This document shows positions 7,944 to 14,744 of a stretch of DNA of 33,337 nt, one piece after another. The DNA comes from an uncultured Lachnospiraceae bacterium (GTDB lineage: Bacteria > Bacillota > Clostridia > Lachnospirales > Lachnospiraceae). Numbering within the stretch: the stretch's first letter is position 1; each line of letters begins with the position of its first letter. The stretch covers positions 1 to 33,337 of the forward strand of contig ONCT01000022.1 of the NCBI GenBank assembly GCA_900316395.1, written 5' to 3'. The translations under genes and the position numbers were made by a program. The notes under the pieces are model-generated. The model did no database searches. It had not been told where the DNA came from and saw only the letters and a list, made by a program, of their open reading frames with translations.

Positions 7944-8071
7944 CAAATAAATGTTCGCAAACGTTTGTTCTTGAAATGTATATTATCATCCGAACAATTG
8001 TTTGTCAAGAGTTTTTCGAACAAATTTTCGCAAAAATATGTTCCGAAAATTTGTTTGCGAAAATATTTTCG
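7944..8071. promoter_or_regulatory. Array of LexA-like SOS boxes between the yneA-like gene and lexA
   Basis: Compared with the Firmicutes LexA box CGAAC-N4-GTTCG (10 fixed positions), six 14-mers match well: 7944-7957 (minus CGAACATTTATTTG, 8/10), 7958-7971 (minus AGAACAAACGTTTG, 8/10), 7991-8004 (CGAACAATTGTTTG, 9/10), 8017-8030 (CGAACAAATTTTCG, 9/10), 8044-8057 (CGAAAATTTGTTTG, 8/10) and 8058-8071 (CGAAAATATTTTCG, 8/10). A weaker seventh lies at 8031-8044 (7/10). The boxes cover the promoters of both genes. LexA binding is inferred. Confidence 0.75.
7980..8008 (-). promoter_or_regulatory. Promoter of the yneA-like gene
   Basis: On the minus strand, -35 TTGACA (8003-8008) and -10 TAATAT (7980-7985) are 17 bp apart. 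The LexA-like box at 7991-8004 fills the spacer and reaches the -35, and the box pair 7944-7971 lies just after the expected start near 7973, so repressor binding should block it. Confidence 0.75.
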
Positions 8072-8083
8072 TTATGTTAAAAT
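8055..8083 (+). promoter_or_regulatory. Promoter of lexA
   Basis: -35 TTGCGA (8055-8060) and -10 TAAAAT (8078-8083) are 17 bp apart, so transcription should begin near 8090. The LexA-like boxes 8044-8057 and 8058-8071 cover the -35 and the spacer, which fits autorepression. Confidence 0.65.
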
Positions 8084-8085
8084 AT

Positions 8086-8126
8086 GTCTTAAGGAGGGAC
8101 CCGCTTGTGGGAAGATGCCTTAAGAC
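8086..8126 (+). promoter_or_regulatory. Hairpin in the lexA mRNA leader
   Basis: GTCTTAAGG (8086-8094) pairs perfectly with CCTTAAGAC (8118-8126), and CCC/GGG inside the loop can extend the fold. The 5' arm overlaps an AAGGAGGG ribosome site (8091-8098) that belongs to a short leader ORF rather than to lexA. If transcription starts near 8090 the stem still has at least five pairs. No known riboswitch family was recognised. Confidence 0.5.
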
Positions 8127-8169
8127 AGCATTCCGAGCGAAGCGAGGTGCGTATTATAATAGGAATTAG
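8107..8169 (+). CDS. Possible leader peptide ahead of lexA (20 codons)
   Basis: A very good ribosome site, AAGGAGGG at 8091-8098, sits 90 bases before lexA and serves no annotated gene. Eight bases after it a GTG opens a 20-residue basic frame (GRCLKTAFRAKRGAYYNRN) ending at TAG 8167-8169, five bases before the lexA ribosome site. An alternative TTG at 8105, six bases from the same site, opens a 31-residue frame ending inside lexA at 8200. Either could be a leader peptide coupled to lexA, or neither may be made. No homolog is known to me. Confidence 0.35.
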   Translation: MGRCLKTAFRAKRGAYYNRN

Positions 8170-8186
8170 TATTAGGAGGTGTTCAT

Positions 8187-8801
8187 ATGGCATACGGTAA
8201 AATATCAGCAAAACAACAAGAGATTCTAGATTTTCTTAAGAATACAATACTAAGCACAGGTTATCCGCCTACAGTTCGTGAGATTTGTGAGGCTGTTCAT
8301 CTCAAGTCTACATCATCTGTTTTTCAGCATTTAGAGAAGCTAGAGAAGAATGGCTACATTAAGAGAGATGAAAGTAAGCCAAGGGCAATAGAGATTATTG
8401 ATGATAACTTTAATATGTTAAGAAGGGAGACAGTTTCTGTTCCTATGGTAGGCAGAGTTGCCGCTGGACAGCCTTTACTTGCAGTCCAGAATGTTGAGAG
8501 CTATTTCCCAATCCCTGCTGAGTACATGCCTAATGCTCAGAGCTTTATGCTTAGAGTTAAGGGCGACAGCATGATTAATATAGGAATATTTGATGGTGAT
8601 ACAATTATAGTTCAACAACAAAAAACTGCTAAGAACGGTGATATTGTTGTGGCCCTTGTGGAAGATTCTGCCACAGTTAAGACATTTTATAAGGAAGATG
8701 GACATATCAGATTGCAGCCTGAGAATGACAATATGGATCCTATTATTGTTGAAGATTGTCTTATTCTTGGCAAAGTATTTGGCGTTATGAGGTTCTTCTA
8801 G
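8187..8801 (+). CDS. lexA: SOS repressor LexA
   Basis: A 204-residue LexA. The N-terminal winged helix (about 1-70) has the standard TVREICEAVHLKSTSSVFQHLEKLE recognition region. The self-cleavage bond is Ala93-Gly94 in GRVAAGQP, and the catalytic dyad is Ser128 (KGDSM) with Lys165 (ATVKTF). On DNA damage, RecA filaments trigger this cleavage and release SOS genes. The ribosome site AGGAGGT is 6 bases before the ATG. The divergent yneA-like gene and the LexA-like boxes upstream support autoregulation. Confidence 0.97.
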   Translation: MAYGKISAKQQEILDFLKNTILSTGYPPTVREICEAVHLKSTSSVFQHLEKLEKNGYIKRDESKPRAIEIIDDNFNMLRRETVSVPMVGRVAAGQPLLAVQNVESYFPIPAEYMPNAQSFMLRVKGDSMINIGIFDGDTIIVQQQKTAKNGDIVVALVEDSATVKTFYKEDGHIRLQPENDNMDPIIVEDCLILGKVFGVMRFF

Positions 8802-8820
8802 CATTTATATGGGCTTATCC

Positions 8821-8849
8821 TTGAAATGTATACAATATAATATTATAAT
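8821..8849 (+). promoter_or_regulatory. Promoter of plsC
   Basis: -35 TTGAAA (8821-8826) and a perfect -10 TATAAT (8844-8849) are 17 bp apart, in the 87-bp gap between lexA and plsC. The expected start is near 8856. No LexA box is seen here, so plsC should be expressed independently of SOS. Confidence 0.75.
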
Positions 8850-8888
8850 TTTCTTAAAGGATTATTTTGTGTATTAAGTGGGGATACA

Positions 8889-9608
8889 ATGTTTAGATTC
8901 ATATATGTTATTTTTGCCAATATGTTTAGGGCGCCATATCTTGTAACTAAATTAAGAAGAATGGCTGCAAACCCTGATAAATATTCTGCTGAAATGCGTT
9001 ATCTTATGGCGAGAAAGACCTTCAAATACATTAGAGAGTCTGGCCATATTAAGACTGAATGCTATGGTATGGAGAATCTGCCTAAAGAAGGCGGTTATAT
9101 GATGTTTCCTAATCATCAGGGAAAATACGATGTGCTAGCTATTGTATGTGGACATGATAAGCCATGTTCCTTCGTAATGGATAAGAAGAAGTCTTATATG
9201 TTCATGGTAAGAGAACTTGTTAATCTTATGGATGCAAAGCGCATGGAAATTGACAATGTGCGTCAGGCTCTTACAGTAATTAATGATCTTGTCCGTGAGG
9301 TTAAGGCTGGCAAGCGTTATATTATATTCCCTGAAGGTGGATATACTAATAATCATAATACATTACAGGATTTTAAGCCTGGAAGCTTTAAAAGCGCAAC
9401 GAAGGCTAAAGTTCCAGTTGTTCCAGTATGTCTTATTGATACATATAAGCCTTTTAATTCACTATCTATTAAGCCGGTAAAGAATAAAGTAATATTCTTA
9501 GAGCCAATTATGCCAGAGGAATATGCTGATATGAACACAACACAGCTAGCAGAGGAAGTTAAATCCCGCATCATAGCTAAGATGGCAGAATTCGGCGTGG
9601 AACAATAG
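8889..9608 (+). CDS. plsC: 1-acyl-sn-glycerol-3-phosphate acyltransferase (PlsC family)
   Basis: A 239-residue membrane-associated acyltransferase that adds the second acyl chain to make phosphatidic acid. The catalytic HxxxxD is seen as NHQGKYD (His76 and Asp81), and the glycerol-phosphate site as FPEGG (147-151). A hydrophobic N-terminus (about 3-20) suits membrane attachment. It has its own promoter and a weak ribosome site (GTGGGGA). It is the last plus-strand gene before the gene direction changes. Substrate preference cannot be read from sequence. Confidence 0.88.
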   Translation: MFRFIYVIFANMFRAPYLVTKLRRMAANPDKYSAEMRYLMARKTFKYIRESGHIKTECYGMENLPKEGGYMMFPNHQGKYDVLAIVCGHDKPCSFVMDKKKSYMFMVRELVNLMDAKRMEIDNVRQALTVINDLVREVKAGKRYIIFPEGGYTNNHNTLQDFKPGSFKSATKAKVPVVPVCLIDTYKPFNSLSIKPVKNKVIFLEPIMPEEYADMNTTQLAEEVKSRIIAKMAEFGVEQ

Positions 9609-9623
9609 CAATTAATTCTCTCT

Positions 9624-9690
9624 ATGAGCGTAGATTATACTAAAAGATTAGCTTAAACAACTCTAAAGCGATTTTCTTCATGAGCGTAGA
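9624..9690 (+). repeat. 11-bp direct repeat ATGAGCGTAGA
   Basis: ATGAGCGTAGA occurs at 9624-9634 and again at 9680-9690, 56 bases apart, in the gap between two convergent genes. The second copy runs into the right arm of the large inverted repeat, the first lies just outside the left arm. Confidence 0.7.
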
Positions 9691-9708
9691 GTTGTTTAAG
9701 CTAATCTT
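9644..9708. repeat. Perfect 22-bp inverted repeat between convergent genes
   Basis: The arms 9644-9665 and 9687-9708 are perfectly complementary over 22 bp, with a 21-base loop. The repeat lies after plsC and touches the stop codon of the recombinase gene (9707-9709). It could be a two-way terminator, but the T-runs after each arm are short (TCTTAT on the plus side, TCTTTTAG on the minus side) and the arms are much longer than in the other terminators here. Confidence 0.75.
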
Positions 9709-10774
9709 ATATGTTATCCCTACGTTGGAAATCAACTGCATTAGCAGCCTGACGCTTATGTTCATCTTCAATAGCTGCATAGTAGTCAATAGTAGTATTA
9801 ACATTCTCATGGCCAAGAACATCTGCCACAAGGCGAATATCTCCTGTTTCACGATATAGGGCAGTACCATAGGTACTTCTAAGCTTATGTGGCGTTATTT
9901 TCTTGTTAGGAACGGCCATACGAGCATATTTCTTAACAAGATTCTCTATAGCATTGACGCTAATTCGTTTTCCCTGGAGTGAATAGAATAAAGCTTTTTC
10001 GTGGCCCTCAACAGGCGTAATAAGCTTTCTTTCAGTTTCAACATAGTCTGATAAGGCGTTATGTACGTCATTTCCGAAGTAGATTACATCTTGACCGCCA
10101 CCTTTTCTAACGATTGTCAAAGAATTAACAATAAAATCTACATCAGTTAAATCTAATCCGTTACATTCGCTTACACGAATACCTGTATTAAGCATCAATG
10201 TGAGTATGGCAAGGTCTCTTTTTTGCGTTTTTTTCACATATTTTCGCTGTCTTTCGGTCATTTGAGCATTACCAAGCTCAATAGCCTGTAATATGGACTG
10301 TACCTCGTAATTATTCATTCTAACGATGTTTTTGTCCTTTTTAATATGTGGTAAAGGCACAAGAAGCATTGGATTATCTGAAATATTCTTATGCATATAG
10401 TGATATTCATATAGGCCGCGAAGACTTGTCATTTTACGAGCAATTGCCTTTTTGCCGTTTTCATGAAGCTCACCATCAACATTTAACTCTAAGTATCTCT
10501 GATATTCGATAATGTCTTCAGCAGTGATTGATTCAAGCAATTTGAAATCGAAATTGACGATTTCAGTGTTCTTAAGGGCAGGATTATTGCTTTGAAGGAA
10601 TCTAAAAAACGTTAGAAGGTCATAACAATAGCTAATAAGAGTGCTTGTCTGAGCCGTGACTTCCTTGCTGTAAATATAATCCTTAGCAAAGCCTGGAAGC
10701 TCATTAATAAGAGAACGTAGTTTGATTTTCTTGTTTTTATTCTTGTTTTTATAAAATTCTGAATCTTTACCCAT
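9707..10774 (-). CDS. Tyrosine recombinase, XerS/XerD-like
   Basis: A 355-residue tyrosine recombinase. The N-terminal SAM-like DNA-binding domain spans about 20-140. The catalytic domain has all key residues: Arg200 (NTGIRVSE), Lys224 (VRKGGG), His296 and Arg299 (HKLRS), His322 (GHENVNTT) and the nucleophile Tyr331. Length and a single-recombinase layout resemble streptococcal XerS, which resolves chromosome dimers at its own dif site, rather than phage integrases, and all neighbours are core genes. An AAGGAG site precedes the ATG. A promoter and a dif-like inverted repeat lie upstream, and a perfect palindrome follows the stop. XerS assignment is by size and context; XerD-like is the safe call. 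Confidence 0.85.
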   Translation of the reverse strand: MGKDSEFYKNKNKNKKIKLRSLINELPGFAKDYIYSKEVTAQTSTLISYCYDLLTFFRFLQSNNPALKNTEIVNFDFKLLESITAEDIIEYQRYLELNVDGELHENGKKAIARKMTSLRGLYEYHYMHKNISDNPMLLVPLPHIKKDKNIVRMNNYEVQSILQAIELGNAQMTERQRKYVKKTQKRDLAILTLMLNTGIRVSECNGLDLTDVDFIVNSLTIVRKGGGQDVIYFGNDVHNALSDYVETERKLITPVEGHEKALFYSLQGKRISVNAIENLVKKYARMAVPNKKITPHKLRSTYGTALYRETGDIRLVADVLGHENVNTTIDYYAAIEDEHKRQAANAVDFQRRDNI

Positions 10775-10872
10775 AAAAACTCCTTAATTAGTTCATATAT
10801 CAAAATTAGTGTAAGATGAACAATTGTGGATGCAAATAAAGTTTATACCACATATTGTGAAATTTACATACT

Positions 10873-10906
10873 ATCTATATGATAAACTGATATTTATCAC
10901 ATAGAT
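10873..10906. repeat. Imperfect inverted repeat upstream of the recombinase; candidate dif-like site or operator
   Basis: Two 14-base arms, ATCTATATGATAAA (10873-10886) and TTTATCACATAGAT (10893-10906), have one mismatch and a 6-base centre CTGATA. The layout (arms of 11-14 bp around 6-8 bp, with ATAA/TTAT facing the centre) resembles Xer recombination sites. It also falls at the expected start of the recombinase transcript, so an operator or mRNA hairpin is equally possible. Confidence 0.45.
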
Positions 10907-10908
10907 AT

Positions 10909-10937
10909 ATATTAGACCATTACTTCTCTTTTGTCAA
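10909..10937 (-). promoter_or_regulatory. Promoter of the tyrosine recombinase gene
   Basis: On the minus strand, -35 TTGACA (10932-10937) overlaps the dtd stop codon and is 17 bp from -10 TAATAT (10909-10914). The start should be near 10902, leaving a leader of about 130 bases that begins with the inverted repeat. Confidence 0.7.
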
Positions 10938-11383
10938 AATAATTCATTAGAATCTAAGCAAATTGTAAATGGTCCATCATTAATTAAGCTAATTTTCATA
11001 TCAGCCCCAAACTTTCCTGTAGCTACTTTGATATTATTAGAACGAACTTCTTTAATTATATATTCATATAGTTGGTTTGCTTCATTAGGTGCACCGGCTT
11101 CAATAAATGATGGTCGATTGCCTTTCTTACAATTAGCATATAATGTAAATTGTGAAATTAACATCATCTCACCACCTACTTTATCAATAGACAGATTGGT
11201 TTTTCCATTCTCATCTTCAAATATACGAAGGTTTATTAGCTTCTTAATCATTCTGTCAGCTATTTCTTCGTTATCCTCATTAGATATGCCAATTAATACA
11301 ACATATCCCTGATTTATACTAGATACGCATTCTCCATCAATATTGCAGCTTGCATTAATAACTCTTTGTACTACAAATTTCAT
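10934..11383 (-). CDS. dtd: D-aminoacyl-tRNA deacylase
   Basis: A 149-residue Dtd, which removes D-amino acids wrongly attached to tRNA. The active-site SQFTL motif is seen in EMMLISQFTLYANCKKGNRPSF, and the C-terminal FGADMKISLINDGPFT corresponds to the conserved GxPV-like cross-subunit region, with Gly-Pro in NDGPFT. The AGGAAGG ribosome site lies just before the ATG. It is the last gene of the minus-strand run that starts at aroB, and its stop codon overlaps the -35 of the recombinase promoter. Confidence 0.95.
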   Translation of the reverse strand: MKFVVQRVINASCNIDGECVSSINQGYVVLIGISNEDNEEIADRMIKKLINLRIFEDENGKTNLSIDKVGGEMMLISQFTLYANCKKGNRPSFIEAGAPNEANQLYEYIIKEVRSNNIKVATGKFGADMKISLINDGPFTICLDSNELF

Positions 11384-11427
11384 AATAAACCTTCCTATAA
11401 AATACAGTTAAATCTTCATATAATTAA

Positions 11428-12108
11428 TCAAGAAATCGTAAATTCTTGCAAAAATAAGTTGCTACCACTTCTAACATAAGTAAACTCTGCTCTAATATTA
11501 TCTGATTTATTAACGTAATAATTGATAACTAATACATTAATATCAGGCATCTGTTGTGCAATTGATTCAGACAGATAATTAGATGTAGTTTCCATCTCAC
11601 GATTAATCTCATCAGCATTCTTAGACTCTGGATTGATATTAAGATTAAGTACTACATCTATATCATTTGCTTGTCCTGGAGCTGAAGGCACAGCACTGCC
11701 CGAACCATTTTGATTTGTGCCCTGGTTGTTGATTCCTGTTTCATCAAAATTAGTTGATGCTTGATTCCCTTTCAATGCTATAATCTCAGGATTATGTTGG
11801 TATACCTTAACATTACTTATAGTAACATTTTCAAGCAAATCAACAGAACCACGTATTTTACCGGCTATTTGCTCGTTGGTGCTTGAATCAACAAGATTTT
11901 CGTTATTTATTTTATTAGTCATCTCGCTTTTATAGGTAGCCTCTTCTTTGGGCTCATAGTTTGCCTGGGATATCGTATTATCACTCATATTCTCGTTCCC
12001 AGAATTATTGTTTGTAACAAAGACAAAATAATAAACTAATAAAGCGGCAATTAACACACCTGCTATTACTGATGCAATTATTAAATACTTTTTGCTACTA
12101 CTATTCAT
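11428..12108 (-). CDS. Unknown single-pass membrane-anchored extracellular protein
   Basis: A 226-residue protein of no family I recognise. A short basic start (NSSSKK) precedes one strong membrane segment (about residues 8-30). The rest should be outside: an Asn/Ser-rich acidic stretch (32-75), a folded part (about 80-115), a Gly/Ser/Asn/Pro linker (about 125-146) and a C-terminal part (about 147-226) with alternating hydrophobic residues. It lacks a lipobox and catalytic motifs I could name. It overlaps the upstream pseudouridine synthase gene by 8 bases, which implies translational coupling, but the pairing does not reveal its job. Confidence 0.7.
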   Translation of the reverse strand: MNSSSKKYLIIASVIAGVLIAALLVYYFVFVTNNNSGNENMSDNTISQANYEPKEEATYKSEMTNKINNENLVDSSTNEQIAGKIRGSVDLLENVTISNVKVYQHNPEIIALKGNQASTNFDETGINNQGTNQNGSGSAVPSAPGQANDIDVVLNLNINPESKNADEINREMETTSNYLSESIAQQMPDINVLVINYYVNKSDNIRAEFTYVRSGSNLFLQEFTIS

Positions 12109-13045
12109 CAGTTTTCTCCATGGATAAATTCAATTCTTTAATTAGAGTTTCCATATATTCAGGAATAGGTGCATTGATCTCAATATACTTTCCGTCACTT
12201 GGTCGATGGAAACCGATTGTTTTAGCGTGAAGGCATTGCCCCATAACATCTACTCCCTTAGGCGTACTAAAATGTTTGCTTCCACCATAAACTTCGTCTC
12301 CAAGAAGGGGATGATTGATGCTGGACATGTGAACTCTTATCTGATGAGTGCGCCCAGTTTCTAGACAAAATTCGACAAGTGAGTATTTGTCGTTTTGTGA
12401 TAAAACTCTGTATTTTGTACGTGCTTCCTTGCTATTTTTGTCTGTTACACACATTTTTTTGCGATCTTTCGTGGATCTTCCTATTGGTTTATCAATAAAA
12501 CCTTCTAAATCCTTGAATTCTCCCCATACAATGCCAATATAGCGCCTATTTACGCTATGTTCTTTAATCTGCTTAGCAATATAATTATGAGCTTTGTCGT
12601 TCTTGCATACAATAAGAGAGCCTGTAGTATCCTTATCGATTCTATGAACTATTCCAGGCCTGATTTCTCCATTTATTCCTGATAATTCGTCCTTACAGTA
12701 ATACATAATAGCGTTAACTAATGTATTTTCGTAATGTCCAGGAGCTGGGTGTACAACCATATCTTTGGGCTTATTTACAACCAATAAATCCTCATCTTCA
12801 TATAAGATATCTAAGGGAATATCCTGCGCCTTTATATCTATTTCCTGAGGGGCTATATCGTTAACAGTTATAACATCTCCCACCTTTAAGTTATATCCTG
12901 CTTTAATTTTGCTATCATTAACAAGGATATCACCATTTATAAGGCAATTCTTTATATGACTTCTGGACAAATCCTCATAATATTCACATAGAAATTTATC
13001 TATTCTAACGCCAGACTGGTCGTTATTAATTGTTATCTTATCCAA
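12101..13045 (-). CDS. RluA-family pseudouridine synthase (RluD-like)
   Basis: A 314-residue pseudouridine synthase. The N-terminal S4 RNA-binding domain (about 12-70) is followed by the catalytic domain with HRIDKDTTG, where Asp137 is the nucleophile, and the later GRTHQIRVH and PLLGDEVYGG motifs. Family members modify uridines in 23S rRNA or tRNA; the target is not certain, though RluD and Bacillus YlyB are the nearest by layout. As in Bacillus it is next to lspA, overlapping it by 8 bases, so the two are translationally coupled. Confidence 0.92.
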   Translation of the reverse strand: MDKITINNDQSGVRIDKFLCEYYEDLSRSHIKNCLINGDILVNDSKIKAGYNLKVGDVITVNDIAPQEIDIKAQDIPLDILYEDEDLLVVNKPKDMVVHPAPGHYENTLVNAIMYYCKDELSGINGEIRPGIVHRIDKDTTGSLIVCKNDKAHNYIAKQIKEHSVNRRYIGIVWGEFKDLEGFIDKPIGRSTKDRKKMCVTDKNSKEARTKYRVLSQNDKYSLVEFCLETGRTHQIRVHMSSINHPLLGDEVYGGSKHFSTPKGVDVMGQCLHAKTIGFHRPSDGKYIEINAPIPEYMETLIKELNLSMEKTDE

Positions 13046-13565
13046 CCTTCTCTCCCTTTTTTGGAATTATAAAGTCAAAATCTTTGTCCTTATACTTGAA
13101 TATTATAAGGATCACAAGTATAAACAGTCCTACACATACGAATATATCTGCAACGTTAAATATCGGGAAATTGATAAAGTCAAGCATTATAAAGTCAATA
13201 ACGAATCCTCTAAATATTCTGTCAATCATATTGCCTGCAGCACCGCCAACAATCACAGACAGCACAATAGAAAATGGCATAAAATACTTAGTTTTTGGCG
13301 TTCTAATCATTACATAGATTAGAATTAGCATAATAATACTAGTAATAATAATTATTAATGCCATCTTAGAGCTAAGCATAGAAAAAGAAATTCCTTTGTT
13401 TTCAACATAATACAAACCAAAAACCTTGTTAATTACGGGAATTTCATCTGCTAAATCTCTTAAATTGTTAATCGCAAGAAGCTTCGTCAACTGATCTATT
13501 CCAACGCAGACAAGAATTATAAGAATAGATATCAAGGGACGAGCTTTAATGATTTTATCCTTCAT
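13038..13565 (-). CDS. lspA: Lipoprotein signal peptidase
   Basis: A 175-residue signal peptidase II, an aspartic membrane protease that cuts prolipoproteins before the lipidated Cys. Four hydrophobic segments are seen. The catalytic Asp115 lies in GNMIDRI and Asp140 in FNVADIFV; the ENKGISFS motif is also present. It ends with a charged tail (KYKDKDFDFIIPKKGEK). It overlaps the pseudouridine synthase gene, as in many Firmicutes. A predicted lipoprotein (the DD-carboxypeptidase at 17916-18929) is a likely substrate. Confidence 0.96.
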   Translation of the reverse strand: MKDKIIKARPLISILIILVCVGIDQLTKLLAINNLRDLADEIPVINKVFGLYYVENKGISFSMLSSKMALIIIITSIIMLILIYVMIRTPKTKYFMPFSIVLSVIVGGAAGNMIDRIFRGFVIDFIMLDFINFPIFNVADIFVCVGLFILVILIIFKYKDKDFDFIIPKKGEKVG

Positions 13566-13583
13566 AATCAGCCTCGTTATTAG

Positions 13584-14684
13584 TTATTTAATGATGTAAT
13601 TAATAGCTTCAAGAAGCAAATCATCGTCTATTTCTTTATTGATTTGGGCTTCTCCAATGCTATTTAGTACAACGAATTTAATGGCGTTATTCTCCATCTT
13701 TTTATCGGATTTGGTCGCTTCGAGAATGGTCTGAGCGTCATATTCACTGCCCTCTACGCATGTTGGCAAATCGAAATATTCGATTAACTCAATAGCTTTA
13801 TCCATCTCGTCTTTACTAATGCCTCCAAGCTTGCACGAGATATATAAGGCGCTAACCATTCCTATTGCAACACATTGTCCATGGTATAGCTTATAATCAC
13901 TTAGCTTCTCAATTGCATGACCAATTGTATGGCCGAAGTTAAGATAGGCTCTAATTCCCTTTTCCTTGGGGTCTATCTCTACTACCCTACACTTTATAGC
14001 GCAGCTTCTTAAAATTAGCTCTATGAGGGTCTCAAGGCGAAATTCGGCTATATCAGCCTTGTTATTATCTATAAAATCATAATATTCACTATCCTGAATA
14101 AGTCCATGCTTGATTATTTCACCCATTCCCGAATCGAACTGAGCCTTATCTAGTGTTTTAAGCGTATTAACGTTAATATATACAAGCTTAGGCATATAGA
14201 ATGCCCCAACCATGTTCTTATACTGCATAAAATCGATGGCCGTCTTACCACCAATGCTTGAATCTACCTGGGATAAAAGCGTCGTTGGGACCTGTATATA
14301 ATCAATTCCGCGAAGATATGTTGCGGCACAATACCCCGTTAAATCGCCAACAACACCACCACCAAGGGCTATAAGTAAGTCATTTCGGTCAAAATGGTTA
14401 ATTATTAAATCTTCATATAATTTATTGAGGGTATTACAGTTCTTTGATGCTTCTCCAGAAGGGAAAATATATGAAAAAATCTTAGAATCCAGAGTTGATA
14501 ATACACTTTTTACCTTATTCAAATAAAATTTTGCCACTTTATCATCTGTCACGATACAAATTTTAGCATATTTTTTCTCGAGTAAATCAGAAAAATAATC
14601 TCTTAATTTAACAAAATCTGTATTCAATGAAATGTCATATCTGTTATTTGCATCATTTTTATTAACTATTAATGTCTCATTCAT
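13584..14684 (-). CDS. aroB: 3-Dehydroquinate synthase
   Basis: A 366-residue AroB, the second enzyme of the shikimate pathway, which closes DAHP to dehydroquinate using NAD and a metal. The glycine-rich GGGVVGDLTGY region, VPTTLLSQVDSSIGGKTAID and the metal-binding FGHTIGHAIE (with GEIIKHG earlier) are all present. The ATG has AAAGGT 9 bases upstream. It is separated from sepF by a terminator whose T-run lies only 4 bases before that ribosome site. No other aromatic amino acid gene is close; downstream it runs into lspA. Confidence 0.95.
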   Translation of the reverse strand: MNETLIVNKNDANNRYDISLNTDFVKLRDYFSDLLEKKYAKICIVTDDKVAKFYLNKVKSVLSTLDSKIFSYIFPSGEASKNCNTLNKLYEDLIINHFDRNDLLIALGGGVVGDLTGYCAATYLRGIDYIQVPTTLLSQVDSSIGGKTAIDFMQYKNMVGAFYMPKLVYINVNTLKTLDKAQFDSGMGEIIKHGLIQDSEYYDFIDNNKADIAEFRLETLIELILRSCAIKCRVVEIDPKEKGIRAYLNFGHTIGHAIEKLSDYKLYHGQCVAIGMVSALYISCKLGGISKDEMDKAIELIEYFDLPTCVEGSEYDAQTILEATKSDKKMENNAIKFVVLNSIGEAQINKEIDDDLLLEAINYIIK

Positions 14685-14703
14685 GTTATATTTACCTTTA
14701 ATT

Positions 14704-14735
14704 AAAAAAATAAACCTGTGAATTAATCACAGGTT
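14704..14735 (-). terminator. Intrinsic terminator after sepF
   Basis: On the minus strand, a perfect 9-bp stem AACCTGTGA/TCACAGGTT (14713-14735, 5-base loop) is followed by a T-run (14704-14710, after one A). It ends the sepF transcript and lies directly before aroB. Confidence 0.85.
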
Positions 14736-14744
14736 ATATAGATT

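Noticed and set aside
7827..8123. 98-codon plus-strand frame across the yneA-like gene and the LexA box region
   Set aside because: It is antisense to a well-supported gene, has no ribosome site and runs through promoter elements.
8131..8160. Second lexA promoter with -10 TATAAT at 8155-8160
   Set aside because: The only -35 at suitable distance is TTCCGA with 18 bp spacing, a poor match; it also lies inside the leader ORF. Not excluded.
9707..10774. Recombinase as integrase of a mobile element
   Set aside because: No cargo, excisionase or attachment-site pair is seen and both sides are core genes; the length suits an Xer-type protein.
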